Assembly (NCBI GenBank): GCA_017304135.1
Contig: JAFLBB010000005.1
Coordinates: 1 to 64,000 of the forward strand
Length of the DNA: 64,000 nt
Direction: 5' to 3'
Source of the DNA: Acidobacteriota bacterium
GTDB taxonomy: Bacteria > Acidobacteriota > Terriglobia > Bryobacterales > Bryobacteraceae
Under the pieces are notes generated by a model. That model had not been told where the DNA came from, made no database searches, and saw only the letters and a program-made list of their open reading frames with translations. Both the position numbers and the translations under genes were made by a program. This document shows, piece by piece, positions 18,250 to 26,515 of the stretch (within the stretch, counting starts at the first letter, position 1; every line of letters begins with the position of its first letter).

Positions 18250-20610
18250 ATGTCTCGAATCAGCCGGAACGTCGTTCTATTTTTGTCTCTTCTTCTCCTA
18301 GTGGCGATCTACGCGCCCGCTATGCCCGCGCAAACCAAGGTCGCGACCCCGGCGAGCGCGTTTGACCAGACCGTCAAACCGATGCTGAACCGGCGCTGTT
18401 TCGGCTGCCACAACGACCGCACCGCCGCCGGCGGACTCAACATTGCGCCGTTCACTCACCCCAGTTCCATCAATGAGTATCGCGAGGCCTGGGACAAGAT
18501 CGTCTCCAAAGTCCGCTCCGGCGAAATGCCGCCCAAGGAAGCGCCGAAGCCGACAGCGGAGCAGATTGCGACCTTTACGGCGTTCATGGAGGCTGAGTTT
18601 GAGAAGGCCGACCGGAAGATTCAGCCCGACCCCGGCCGCGTGACGGCGCGGCGCTTGAACCGCAACGAATACTCGAATACGATCCGCGATCTACTGGCCG
18701 TCGATTTCCGTGCTGAGAAGGATTTTCCCACCGACGACTCCGGCTACGGTTTCGACAACATCGGCGATGTGCTGACGATTTCGCCGATGCTGATGGATAA
18801 ATATGTGCGCGCCGCCGAGCGCATTTCCGCCCGCGCCATCGGGGCCGACCCGCTGCCGAAGAAGCCGCTCGAGTTTGAGTTCAGCGGCAAGGGCCTGCCG
18901 CTGCGGCGCGTCGACCGCAGCACGGTGGAGTTGACGCACCAGGTGGATTGGGACGCCGAGTACAACATCATCGTTCAGCTTCCAGGCGAACGCGCCGCTG
19001 ACGCCACGCCGGTGGAGATGGCGTTTTGGATGGACGGCAAGCTCATCCATAAAATGTTGGTCGAAACCAAACCATCGAAGCTGGTCTACTTCAACCCGAT
19101 GTCGGTGGAAGAGTTTAAGGTAACGCTGCCGGAAGGCGACCACGTCTTCCGCATGGCCTTCCTCAACGATGAGTTTGTGAAGACGCTGAGCGACAAAGAA
19201 GCACGCGATCAGAAGAAGAACAAGTACATTGGCGCGGTGACGTTCCAGGGACCGTTCGCACTTCCCGGCGAGCGGGCCAGCCGCAAGAAGATTCTCATTT
19301 GCGATCCGAAGACGGGTAAGGCGTGCGTGGATAAGATCCTCTCAACGCTGGCCCGGCGGGCGTACCGGCGGCCGGTGACACGGCTTGAGGTGGCGCAGTT
19401 GGCGAAGTTCGTCGACTTCGCCAAGGCGGACGGCCAGACGGTGGAGCAGGGTATCCAGCTTGCCATTCAGGCCATGCTCGTGTCGCCGAAGTTCCTGTTC
19501 CGGATGGAGCGTGACCCGAATCCGCTCGATGCCGGCAAGGTGCATCCGATTTCCGATCTTGAGCTGGCTTCGCGGTTGAGCTACTTCCTGTGGAGCTCGA
19601 TGCCCGACGACGAGTTGCTGGCGCTTGCCGAGAAGAACCAGTTGCGCGAGGCGGGCGTGCTCGATGCGCAGGTGAAGCGCATGCTGGCCGATGCGCGCAG
19701 CGCCGCCTTTGCCGATAACTTCGCCGGGCAGTGGCTGGAGACGCGCAACCTCGATAGCGTAAAGCCGGACCCGGTGAAGTTCGCCGACTGGGGGCCGGAC
19801 CTGCGCGAAGCGATGAAGATGGAGACGCGCCTGTTCTTTGAGAACATTCTGCGCAACAACCGGCCGATGAGCGAGTTTCTCACCGCCGACTACACCTTTC
19901 TGAACGACCGTCTGGCGCGGCACTATGGCATCGCCGGCGTGGACGGGCCTGAGTTCCGCCGCGTGGCACTCGCCACCGATCAGCGGGGCGGCATTACAAG
20001 CCACGCCAGTGTGCTCACCGTGTCGAGCTACCCGACGCGCACGTCGCCCGTGATTCGCGGCAAGTATGTGCTGTCAAATATTCTCGGCTCGCCGGCGCCT
20101 GAGCCGCCGCCCGACGTGCCCGCGCTCGACGAAGCGGCGGTGGGAAACAAGGGTTCGATGCGGCAGCAATTGGAGCAGCACCGCACCAACCCCGTGTGCG
20201 CCTCGTGCCATTCGCGCATGGATGTGCTCGGCTTCGGGCTGGAGAATTACGACGCCATTGGACGCTGGCGGACGATGGATGGCAAGTTTCCCATCGACGT
20301 GAGCGGAACATTTCCCAACGGCAAGTCGTTCACCACGCCGGCCGAGATGCGGAAGCTGCTCATCGACAATTTGCCGGACTTCACGCGCTGCATCACGGAA
20401 AAGATGTTGACCTACGCGCTGGGCCGCGGGCTGGAACGCTATGACCGCCGCACCGTGACCGGCATTGTGAAGACGGTTGCGAACGACGAGTATAAGTTTC
20501 AAACTCTAATCAGTGAGGTGGTTCGGAGCCTACCGTTCCAGAACCGGCGGGGAGAAGTGTCCCGCAAACAAGAGGGTGTAGCAAAGGGTAAGGAGATCGC
20601 TGGGCGATGA
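18250..20610 (+). CDS. DUF1592/DUF1588/DUF1587/DUF1585/DUF1595 planctomycete-type cytochrome c protein
   Basis: 786 residues with a signal peptide (FLSLLLLVAIYAPAMPAQ). A c-type heme motif CFGCH lies about residue 55 in RRCFGCHNDRTAAGG. The rest shows the DUF1587-1592-1588-1585 series: RRLNRNEYSNTIRDLL, RRAYRRPVTRLEVAQL, SRLSYFLWSSMPDDELL, NPVCASCHSRMDVLGFGLEN (second CxxCH) and GRGLERYDRR. Known of the family: such genes are paired with DUF1552 genes in Planctomycetes and Acidobacteria; the biochemical function is not established. The next gene overlaps by four bases (ATGA), so translation is probably coupled. Confidence 0.88.
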   Translation: MSRISRNVVLFLSLLLLVAIYAPAMPAQTKVATPASAFDQTVKPMLNRRCFGCHNDRTAAGGLNIAPFTHPSSINEYREAWDKIVSKVRSGEMPPKEAPKPTAEQIATFTAFMEAEFEKADRKIQPDPGRVTARRLNRNEYSNTIRDLLAVDFRAEKDFPTDDSGYGFDNIGDVLTISPMLMDKYVRAAERISARAIGADPLPKKPLEFEFSGKGLPLRRVDRSTVELTHQVDWDAEYNIIVQLPGERAADATPVEMAFWMDGKLIHKMLVETKPSKLVYFNPMSVEEFKVTLPEGDHVFRMAFLNDEFVKTLSDKEARDQKKNKYIGAVTFQGPFALPGERASRKKILICDPKTGKACVDKILSTLARRAYRRPVTRLEVAQLAKFVDFAKADGQTVEQGIQLAIQAMLVSPKFLFRMERDPNPLDAGKVHPISDLELASRLSYFLWSSMPDDELLALAEKNQLREAGVLDAQVKRMLADARSAAFADNFAGQWLETRNLDSVKPDPVKFADWGPDLREAMKMETRLFFENILRNNRPMSEFLTADYTFLNDRLARHYGIAGVDGPEFRRVALATDQRGGITSHASVLTVSSYPTRTSPVIRGKYVLSNILGSPAPEPPPDVPALDEAAVGNKGSMRQQLEQHRTNPVCASCHSRMDVLGFGLENYDAIGRWRTMDGKFPIDVSGTFPNGKSFTTPAEMRKLLIDNLPDFTRCITEKMLTYALGRGLERYDRRTVTGIVKTVANDEYKFQTLISEVVRSLPFQNRRGEVSRKQEGVAKGKEIAGR

Positions 20611-21941
20611 TCACGAAAAAGGCGCTTCCCCGGAGAACGTTTCTGCGCGGCCTGGGCGCCGCCGTCGGCCTTCCGTTTCTGGATGCGATGACCCCGGCGT
20701 TGTCGGCGGCCACCAAGGCCCCGGTGCGCATGGGCTTCGTCTATGTGCCCAACGGCATGGACGTGCGCAATTGGAACCTCGACTATGAGGGCCGGTTGAC
20801 GAAGCTGTCGCGCATCCTGGCGCCGCTTGAGCCGCACAAAGAAGACATCCTCGTCACCTCGAACCTGACCCACAACAACGGCCGCGCCCTGCTCGACGGC
20901 GCGGGTGACCACGGGCGCTGCTGCGGCTCCTATCTCACCGGCGTGCAACCGCGGAAGAGCGCGGTCGACATCCAGTGCGGCGTCTCGATGGACCAGATTG
21001 TCGCCAACAAGGTCGGCAACCAGACGCGCTTCCCCTCGCTTGAATTGGGCATGGAAGACGCCCGGCAGGCCGGCGACTGCGACTCCGGCTACTCCTGCGC
21101 TTACACAAACAATCTTGCCTGGCGCAGCGAGACCCAGCCGCTGCCGCCGATTCTCGATCCGCGCGCTCTGTTTGAGCGGCTGTTTGGCGCCGACGCCGGG
21201 TTGACGCCCGAAGAGAAGGCGCGGCGCAACAAGTACCGCCGCAGCATCCTCGACTTTGTGCAGGCTGACACGGCGAAGCTGAAGTCCACGCTGGGCCCCT
21301 CGGACAACCGCAAGCTGGATGAGTATCTCTCGTCGGTGCGCGAGATCGAGCGGCAGATTGAGCGCGCCGAAAAGGACAACGCGCAGATCGATCCAGGCAT
21401 GCCCAAGCCCTATGGCGTGCCCGCCGACTTCGCCGAACACTTCAAGCTGATGACCGACATGCTCACCGTCGCGCTGCAGAGCGACATGAGCCGCGTGTTC
21501 ACTTTCCTGGTGACGCGCGAAGGCACCAGCCGCGCTTACCGCGAGATCGGCATCTCCGACGGCCACCACCCGCTGACGCACCACCAGAACAAGGCGGAAC
21601 TGATGGAGAAGGTGTCGCAGATCAACACTTATCATGTGAAGCAGTTCAGCGAATGGCTGGGGCGGTTGAAGAAGATCCAGGAAGGCGACTCGACGCTGCT
21701 CGACAACTCGATGATCGTCTACGGGGCCGGACTCTGCGACGGCAACCGGCACAACCACGAAGACCTGCCGACGCTTGTCGCCGGGCGCGCGGGCGGCTAC
21801 ATCAAGAGCGGCCGCCGAGTGGTGTACCGTAAGGAAACGCCGATGTCGAACCTGTTTCTGACGATGATGGACCGCATGGGCGTACAGGTGGAGCACTTCG
21901 GCGACTCCACGGGCCCGCTCGGCGGCCTGTCGCTGAGCTAA
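20607..21941 (+). CDS. DUF1552 domain protein (Tat-like signal)
   Basis: 444 residues. The N-terminus LPRRTFLRGLGAAVGLPFLD is the standard twin-arginine start of DUF1552 proteins, followed by APVRMGFVYVPNGMDVRNW and SNLTHNNGRALLDGAGDHGR. C-terminal STLLDNSMIVYGAGLCDGNRH is also typical. The fold is related to alkaline-phosphatase/sulfatase-like proteins (DUF1501 group), but no activity has been demonstrated to my knowledge. Start codon overlaps the stop of the DUF1592 gene. Confidence 0.88.
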   Translation: MITKKALPRRTFLRGLGAAVGLPFLDAMTPALSAATKAPVRMGFVYVPNGMDVRNWNLDYEGRLTKLSRILAPLEPHKEDILVTSNLTHNNGRALLDGAGDHGRCCGSYLTGVQPRKSAVDIQCGVSMDQIVANKVGNQTRFPSLELGMEDARQAGDCDSGYSCAYTNNLAWRSETQPLPPILDPRALFERLFGADAGLTPEEKARRNKYRRSILDFVQADTAKLKSTLGPSDNRKLDEYLSSVREIERQIERAEKDNAQIDPGMPKPYGVPADFAEHFKLMTDMLTVALQSDMSRVFTFLVTREGTSRAYREIGISDGHHPLTHHQNKAELMEKVSQINTYHVKQFSEWLGRLKKIQEGDSTLLDNSMIVYGAGLCDGNRHNHEDLPTLVAGRAGGYIKSGRRVVYRKETPMSNLFLTMMDRMGVQVEHFGDSTGPLGGLSLS

Positions 21942-21959
21942 CGCAACGGAACCGCATCC

Positions 21960-23003
21960 ATGCAACAACAACCGAGGCCGCGCCCACCGGTCGGCGTCAT
22001 TTTCGACTGCGACATGGGCAACAGCGTCGATGATGCAATTGCCCTGTCGGTTCTCTACGGCCTCGACGGCAAGGACGAGTGCCGCGTGGTTTCCATCAGC
22101 ACGAGCAAGCCGAATCTGAAGTCGGCGGCGATGTGTGAGGTGATCGGGCGCTTCTACTCCGGGGCGGTGAGCGGAGCCTTTGCCGCTGTGGGGCGGTCGC
22201 TGCCCACGGGCATGGCCGTGAAGGGCGCGCTGCCGGAAGACACGAAGATCCTCGACGCGGTGCTGGGCAAGATGGGCGGCGACGGCAATCCCGTCTACCA
22301 GCACGGCATCACGAACCTGGTGGATACGGCCGAAGCGGAGGCGCTGATCCGCAACGCCTTCACCTCGCAGTATGACCAGAACTGCGTGGTCGTGCTGGTC
22401 GGTCCGGCGACGAATTTTGACAAGATGCTGAGCCTGCCGCGGGTGAAGGATCTCATTCTGGCCAAGGTGCGCACGCTGGTGGTGATGGGCGGGCGCTATC
22501 CGTCGGGCGGTCCGGAGTACAACATCAAGCTGGACATGGCGGCGGCGAAGAAGTTGTTTGCCGAGTGGCCGGGCGAGATCATCGCTTCGGGCGAGGAACT
22601 GGGCGAGCAGATTCTGTTCCCGGGCGAGTCGATTGAGAGCAAGTTTGCCTGGGCCGCGAATCACCCCATGGTGGATGCCTACCGCGCCGCTGAGCCGATG
22701 CCGTACAACGCTAAGTGCTGGGATGTGACGGCGGTGCTGCAGGCTGTGCGGCCCAAGGAGCAGTATTTCAAACTCTCCGAGCCGGGCCGCATCGAAGTGA
22801 TGGACGACGGCCGCACGAAGTTCACGCCTTCGGCCGATGGCAAGCATCGCTACATGATCTTCGACCCGGAGAAGAAGGCCGCCGTCATCGAGGCCATGGT
22901 GGAGCTGGCGAGCGCCAAGCCCGTTGTGCGCCAGCGCCGCTTCCGCCCGCCCGTCGAGCAGAAGAAGGACGAGGCGAAGAAGGACGAGCAGAAGAAGAGT
23001 TGA
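21960..23003 (+). CDS. Nucleoside hydrolase-like protein
   Basis: 347 residues of the inosine/uridine-preferring nucleoside hydrolase family. The calcium-binding motif is present in a variant form, IFDCDMGNSVDDAIAL near residue 14, and a later VVVLVGPATNFDKM segment matches the family core. Likely hydrolyses N-glycosidic bonds of ribonucleosides or related compounds. The tail is strongly Lys/Asp/Glu-rich (EQKKDEAKKDEQKKS), unusual and possibly disordered. No signal peptide. It follows the DUF1552 gene by 18 bases. Confidence 0.82.
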   Translation: MQQQPRPRPPVGVIFDCDMGNSVDDAIALSVLYGLDGKDECRVVSISTSKPNLKSAAMCEVIGRFYSGAVSGAFAAVGRSLPTGMAVKGALPEDTKILDAVLGKMGGDGNPVYQHGITNLVDTAEAEALIRNAFTSQYDQNCVVVLVGPATNFDKMLSLPRVKDLILAKVRTLVVMGGRYPSGGPEYNIKLDMAAAKKLFAEWPGEIIASGEELGEQILFPGESIESKFAWAANHPMVDAYRAAEPMPYNAKCWDVTAVLQAVRPKEQYFKLSEPGRIEVMDDGRTKFTPSADGKHRYMIFDPEKKAAVIEAMVELASAKPVVRQRRFRPPVEQKKDEAKKDEQKKS

Positions 23004-23005
23004 AC

Positions 23006-23650
23006 GTGGATCCACGCGACGCGGTGGCGAAGGCGCGCATCAGCTACGAACAAGGCGAACTGGACGAGAAGCTGCTGAGCGAAGATCCGTTTGCGCAGTT
23101 TGAGCTCTGGATGAAAGCGGCGCTGGAGGCCGGGCTGCGCGAGCCGAATGCGATGACGCTGGCTACAGTGACTAGGGAAGGCCATCCGGCGGCGCGCGTC
23201 GTGCTGTTGCGCGGTTTCGACGAACGCGGGCTGTGCTTCTACACGAACTACGACAGCGCCAAGGGCCGTGAACTGGCGGCCACTCCGCGTGCGGCGCTGA
23301 GCTTCTATTGGGCGGAACTGGAGCGGCAGGTGCGCATCCTCGGCGCGGTTGAGCGTTTGCCCCGGGAGGAGAGCGCCGCCTACTTCGCCACGCGGCCGCG
23401 CGGCCATCAACTGGGCGCCTGGGCCTCGCAACAGAGCGTGGTTGTGGCTTCGCGTGAAGCGTTGGAGCGGGCGCTGGCCGCCGCCGAGGCGCGGTTCCCG
23501 GATGAGGTGCCGTTGCCGGAGTATTGGGGCGGCTACCGCGTGCTGCCCACGGAGTTTGAGTTCTGGCAGGGGCGATCGAACCGGCTGCACGATCGCATGC
23601 GCTATCGCCGCGAGGGTGCGGCGTGGGTGCGCGAACGCCTCAGCCCGTAA
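23006..23650 (+). CDS. pdxH: Pyridoxamine 5'-phosphate oxidase
   Basis: Makes pyridoxal 5'-phosphate from PNP/PMP using FMN. 214 residues, normal length, from a GTG two bases after the nucleoside hydrolase stop; no in-frame ATG is closer. Recognised by NAMTLATVTREGHPAARVVLL, the FYTNYDSAKGRELAATP FMN-site region, SFYWAELERQVRILG, the ASQQS motif and the C-terminal FEFWQGRSNRLHDR. All hallmark residues are intact. It precedes a RidA-family gene by 13 bases, and RidA proteins clear reactive intermediates of PLP enzymes, a logical pairing. Confidence 0.93.
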   Translation: MDPRDAVAKARISYEQGELDEKLLSEDPFAQFELWMKAALEAGLREPNAMTLATVTREGHPAARVVLLRGFDERGLCFYTNYDSAKGRELAATPRAALSFYWAELERQVRILGAVERLPREESAAYFATRPRGHQLGAWASQQSVVVASREALERALAAAEARFPDEVPLPEYWGGYRVLPTEFEFWQGRSNRLHDRMRYRREGAAWVRERLSP

Positions 23651-23663
23651 TGGAGGAATCCGC

Positions 23664-24047
23664 ATGAACGATCCTGTTGCCGTGACCATCCCCGGCTTGC
23701 CGCCCGCCAACGAGACCTACTCGCAGGCGGCCATTCTGGGCGATTTGATTTTCGTCTCGGGGCAACTGGGCATCGATCCGGCGACAGGACGGCTGGCCGG
23801 CGAGGATATGGCGTCGCAGACGCGCCAGGCGATGCTCAATGTCCAGCGCATTCTGGAACACTGCGGCAGTTCGCTCACGAAGGTGGCCCGCTGCACTCTC
23901 TATCTCACCGACTACAACCGCCTCGGGGAGGCCAACGCCGTGTACGCGCAGTTCTTTCCCACCTACAAGCCCGCCAAGACCGGCATTGGCATTTCGCAGT
24001 TGTGGGCGGGGGCGCTGATTGAGATTGAGGTGGTGGCGGGGCGCTAG
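23664..24047 (+). CDS. RidA/YjgF/UK114 family protein lacking the usual catalytic Arg
   Basis: 127 residues, chorismate-mutase-like trimer family. ATG at 23664 has a GGAGG ribosome binding site 7 bases upstream. The FVSGQLGIDPATG and LYLTDYN segments are diagnostic. At the position of E. coli RidA Arg105 (in PARS) this protein has Lys105 (PAKTGIG), so it may not be a classical 2-iminopropanoate deaminase; Rid subfamilies lacking this Arg are known. Its end overlaps the convergent HD-Pnk gene by four bases. See also the second RidA at 29656, which keeps the Arg. Confidence 0.9.
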   Translation: MNDPVAVTIPGLPPANETYSQAAILGDLIFVSGQLGIDPATGRLAGEDMASQTRQAMLNVQRILEHCGSSLTKVARCTLYLTDYNRLGEANAVYAQFFPTYKPAKTGIGISQLWAGALIEIEVVAGR

Positions 24048-25186
24048 AGATTGAGGCTTTGCGGCATCCCGTCGATCCACCATTCCACGTGTGGCGCCTC
24101 GTCCGGCTCCGGCACCTCCCAGCGCTGCATCATCCTCTCGATGGCCGCCATAGGGACTGGCGCTGAACGTGTCCGGTTGCGCTGGAACAAGTCAGCCGCC
24201 GCGGCTTCCACATAGATGATCCTGACGCGAGCGCGATATGCGGTGAATAGATCGACCAGCGGCGCGCGCCGTTCACGAGAGAGATTGGTGGCATTCCAAA
24301 TGAACGGACGGCCTGAGCGCAGATGCTCACGCGCGAGTTCCCGGGCTGCTTGCACGACCGCTCCCTGCTCGCGTCCCGGCACATCGTCGTGTTGCTCCCG
24401 GATGGCGTCCAGTGAGATTTGCGGCGTGCCCGGCATGTTCGTTTGGATCCAAGTGTCCTTTCCTGATCCGGGAAGTCCGGACATCAGGATGACTTCAACC
24501 TGACTTTGCTCGTGGGCATGATACAGGGGGTCACGGTTCTCGGCTCGAAAATATTCGAATCGGCTGAGACCCGATGGAAAAGTGCGCGGGCCATTCCAGC
24601 AGCCCGCTTCCCGGCAGAACTCCGCAAACAGTTCGACCCGATCCAGCAATTCCGCCTCGTCCGCGCAGTGACGCCCCAGCAAGTCCGCCCGCGCCAGGAT
24701 GGCAAGCCAATCGCAGCGAACAGTCTGGCTCATGAGGAACGCCATGCGTTCGCAGTCCGCCCGGTCCAATAAATGATAGGGAGACTGGTGGTGCCTCACG
24801 AGCGCGCAAACCTGTTCGCGAAGCGCAAAGGGCGTCGAGTGGTCCCAGAGCAATCTCCGGGCCAGCAACGCACCTCGCCGCGAGTGTCCGCGCGATGTGA
24901 TGCGGCCCTCCTCGACACGGGTGCAGACTGGTTTCGCAGAGTCATGTAGCACGGCGGCGGCAAACAGAAGCTCGCGCTGTGACTCTGGCAGGTCTCGCCA
25001 CTCCGGCATTGCGGCCATGGCTTCGCACACCATGCGAGCATGCGTCCAGACATCCCCTTCGGAGTGGTATCGAACGTCCTGGGGGCAGCCCTTCATTGCT
25101 TCGAACCACTCGAATCGGCGAGTCAATTCCTCCCACTCCACGCGCCACGACGGGGGCGCCGGGCATGGGAATGGAAACAGGTTCAT
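24044..25186 (-). CDS. HD-Pnk-type end-healing enzyme (HD phosphoesterase + polynucleotide kinase)
   Basis: 380 residues with two modules. Residues ~20-190 form an HD domain: His41 and His49, the His81-Asp82 doublet in AAAVLHDSAKP, His101, His132-His133 and Asp167 (ARADLLG). Residues ~228-370 form a P-loop kinase: GLPGSGKDT at 237-245, Asp260 and Arg263 in ISLDAIR (general base and Arg of Pnk), NATNLSRERR at 298-307 and an Arg-rich lid RNRTRSAPVP. This is the architecture of Runella HD-Pnk, which removes 2',3'-cyclic or 3'-phosphate and phosphorylates 5'-OH ends. It shares a four-base overlap with the upstream RNA ligase gene. It is predicted to heal broken RNA (or DNA) ends before sealing. 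Confidence 0.88.
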   Translation of the reverse strand: MNLFPFPCPAPPSWRVEWEELTRRFEWFEAMKGCPQDVRYHSEGDVWTHARMVCEAMAAMPEWRDLPESQRELLFAAAVLHDSAKPVCTRVEEGRITSRGHSRRGALLARRLLWDHSTPFALREQVCALVRHHQSPYHLLDRADCERMAFLMSQTVRCDWLAILARADLLGRHCADEAELLDRVELFAEFCREAGCWNGPRTFPSGLSRFEYFRAENRDPLYHAHEQSQVEVILMSGLPGSGKDTWIQTNMPGTPQISLDAIREQHDDVPGREQGAVVQAARELAREHLRSGRPFIWNATNLSRERRAPLVDLFTAYRARVRIIYVEAAAADLFQRNRTRSAPVPMAAIERMMQRWEVPEPDEAPHVEWWIDGMPQSLNL

Positions 25187-25881
25187 CGGAAGAGATCCTC
25201 TCCCTCGCGCAAGCGATTGGGCTCAATCGGACGGTCCATCCAATGAGTACCTGAATCCGCAACAGCCTGGAGGAAACTCTGACGGACGTACTTGTATCGG
25301 CCGACCACACGACCTCCAGACTCGTGCTTCAGGTACAACCCCTCCATCCACTCGCGCGACGAACAACGCGACACGCCGAGATACGACTCCAGTCCGCCGC
25401 TGCCCACCGTCGTGCCCAAGATGGGAACAGACAGCACGGGTCCGCCACTTAGCAGGGCTTGCCGCCTTGCTGTGTCGAGGAATTCTCCCACCTCAAGGTC
25501 GAATACGTCGAACTCGAGGAAGAAGTGGGGCAGGCGATCGTAAGCGATCGTGTGTCGCGCATAGAGCCACTCACCATACATCAGGTAGCGGCGCCCAAGA
25601 CGCTCGCGCAACCAACCGCAGTGGTGGTGCGCCCAACGCTTGAGCAGATCGAACTGAGCCTCCCTGGCGCCACCGGTCAACTCGTGGCCGCGGCTCTGCA
25701 GCACCAGGCGCTCCTGCGAATCGAAGCTGATGCCAGAATTAGATCCATCCAGTTTTTCCTCCACGACCAGCGTGAGGCCGGCAAGCGCGCCACGCGCCAC
25801 CTGCTTCAGGTCCTCATCACCAGGCTGGATTCTCGACCCGGTGATGTGAGGTGTGCGGGGGTACTTGAGAATGGGAGTCAT
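25183..25881 (-). CDS. ATP-dependent RNA ligase-like nucleotidyltransferase
   Basis: 232 residues, only the adenylyltransferase core without a large C-terminal domain. All six superfamily motifs can be found: I, KLDGSN at 43-48 with Lys43 the predicted adenylation site; Ia, SRG around 63-65; III, MYGEWLYARH at 101-110; IIIa, FFLEFDVFD at 120-128; IV, EGLYLK at 180-185; V, RYKYVR at 195-200. Known relatives join 5'-PO4 and 3'-OH RNA ends. Middle gene of a cassette with overlaps of four bases on each side (methyltransferase upstream, HD-Pnk downstream), so the three are almost certainly made together. RNA versus DNA preference is an inference. Confidence 0.85.
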   Translation of the reverse strand: MTPILKYPRTPHITGSRIQPGDEDLKQVARGALAGLTLVVEEKLDGSNSGISFDSQERLVLQSRGHELTGGAREAQFDLLKRWAHHHCGWLRERLGRRYLMYGEWLYARHTIAYDRLPHFFLEFDVFDLEVGEFLDTARRQALLSGGPVLSVPILGTTVGSGGLESYLGVSRCSSREWMEGLYLKHESGGRVVGRYKYVRQSFLQAVADSGTHWMDRPIEPNRLREGEDLFR

Positions 25882-26501
25882 GCCGCCGGCCGCAGCAGTG
25901 CAATGCGGTGATTCAGCACGTGCTCGAAGGTAATGTGCGCGGCTCCCGCGTCGAGCGCCATCCGCTCCAGTTGATTTTGAGTGAACAGGTGCAAGTGTTC
26001 CGGATTGTCGTCAGGGGTAGAGGGCACACTGACCAGGACGCATCGCCGCGCCACCCGCAGGGACGCGGCTAATGCCGTTTGGGGATTGCGCAGGTGCTCC
26101 AACACTTCGAGGATAGTCACCACGTCGAAAGAGCGTGCACGAAACGCCATGTGCTCCGCATGCATCCTCGCCACGCTGAGACGCTTCACACCTCCCGCGC
26201 ACACGGCGGCAATGTCACGCGCGCGCAGTTCACTCAACTCGATGCTGGTCACGGGTAACTCGGGAAACGCTTCCAGTAAAGGCCAGAGAAAGGTGCCCCG
26301 CCCGCTGCCCACATCGAGCACGCAATCAGGCTGCAGTGATCGGAGGATCCCAAGCACTTTACGCACACGCGGCAGTTCGGCGTTCGCCTTGAACTTGTGC
26401 AGGCGCAGGCCGGCTTCGACTCCATCCTGGATTCCAGCCGTAGAATTGACTAACCGGCCTCGCACAAACGCGGTTGCCAGTTCAGTGAAGTAGCGCTCCA
26501 T
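25878..26501 (-). CDS. SAM-dependent methyltransferase of the RNA repair cassette
   Basis: 207 residues. Motif I VLDVGSGRGTF at 61-71, acidic loop SIELSE at ~86-91, motif IV-like ILEVLEHLRNP at 130-140, and SVPSTPDDNPEHLHLF at 158-173. Glu132, Glu135, His136 and His169 or His171 would match the ExxEH...H metal ligands of Hen1-type RNA 3'-end 2'-O-methyltransferases, but ExxEH is also common in ordinary class I methyltransferases. It has an AAGGTG ribosome binding site 6 bases from its ATG and starts 14 bases after the oxidase stop. It shares a four-base overlap with the ligase gene. A role in marking or modifying repaired RNA is an inference from context. Confidence 0.75.
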   Translation of the reverse strand: MERYFTELATAFVRGRLVNSTAGIQDGVEAGLRLHKFKANAELPRVRKVLGILRSLQPDCVLDVGSGRGTFLWPLLEAFPELPVTSIELSELRARDIAAVCAGGVKRLSVARMHAEHMAFRARSFDVVTILEVLEHLRNPQTALAASLRVARRCVLVSVPSTPDDNPEHLHLFTQNQLERMALDAGAAHITFEHVLNHRIALLRPAA

Positions 26502-26515
26502 GACGCACCTTCAGG

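Noticed and set aside
20499..23015. 838-residue minus-strand frame
   Set aside because: Runs across the DUF1552 and nucleoside hydrolase genes in the opposite strand with no recognisable domain; His/Arg/Ala composition typical of a shadow.
24044..26501. Mobile genomic island
   Set aside because: No integrase, attachment repeat, transposase or clear base-composition break is seen; transfer remains possible but unsupported.
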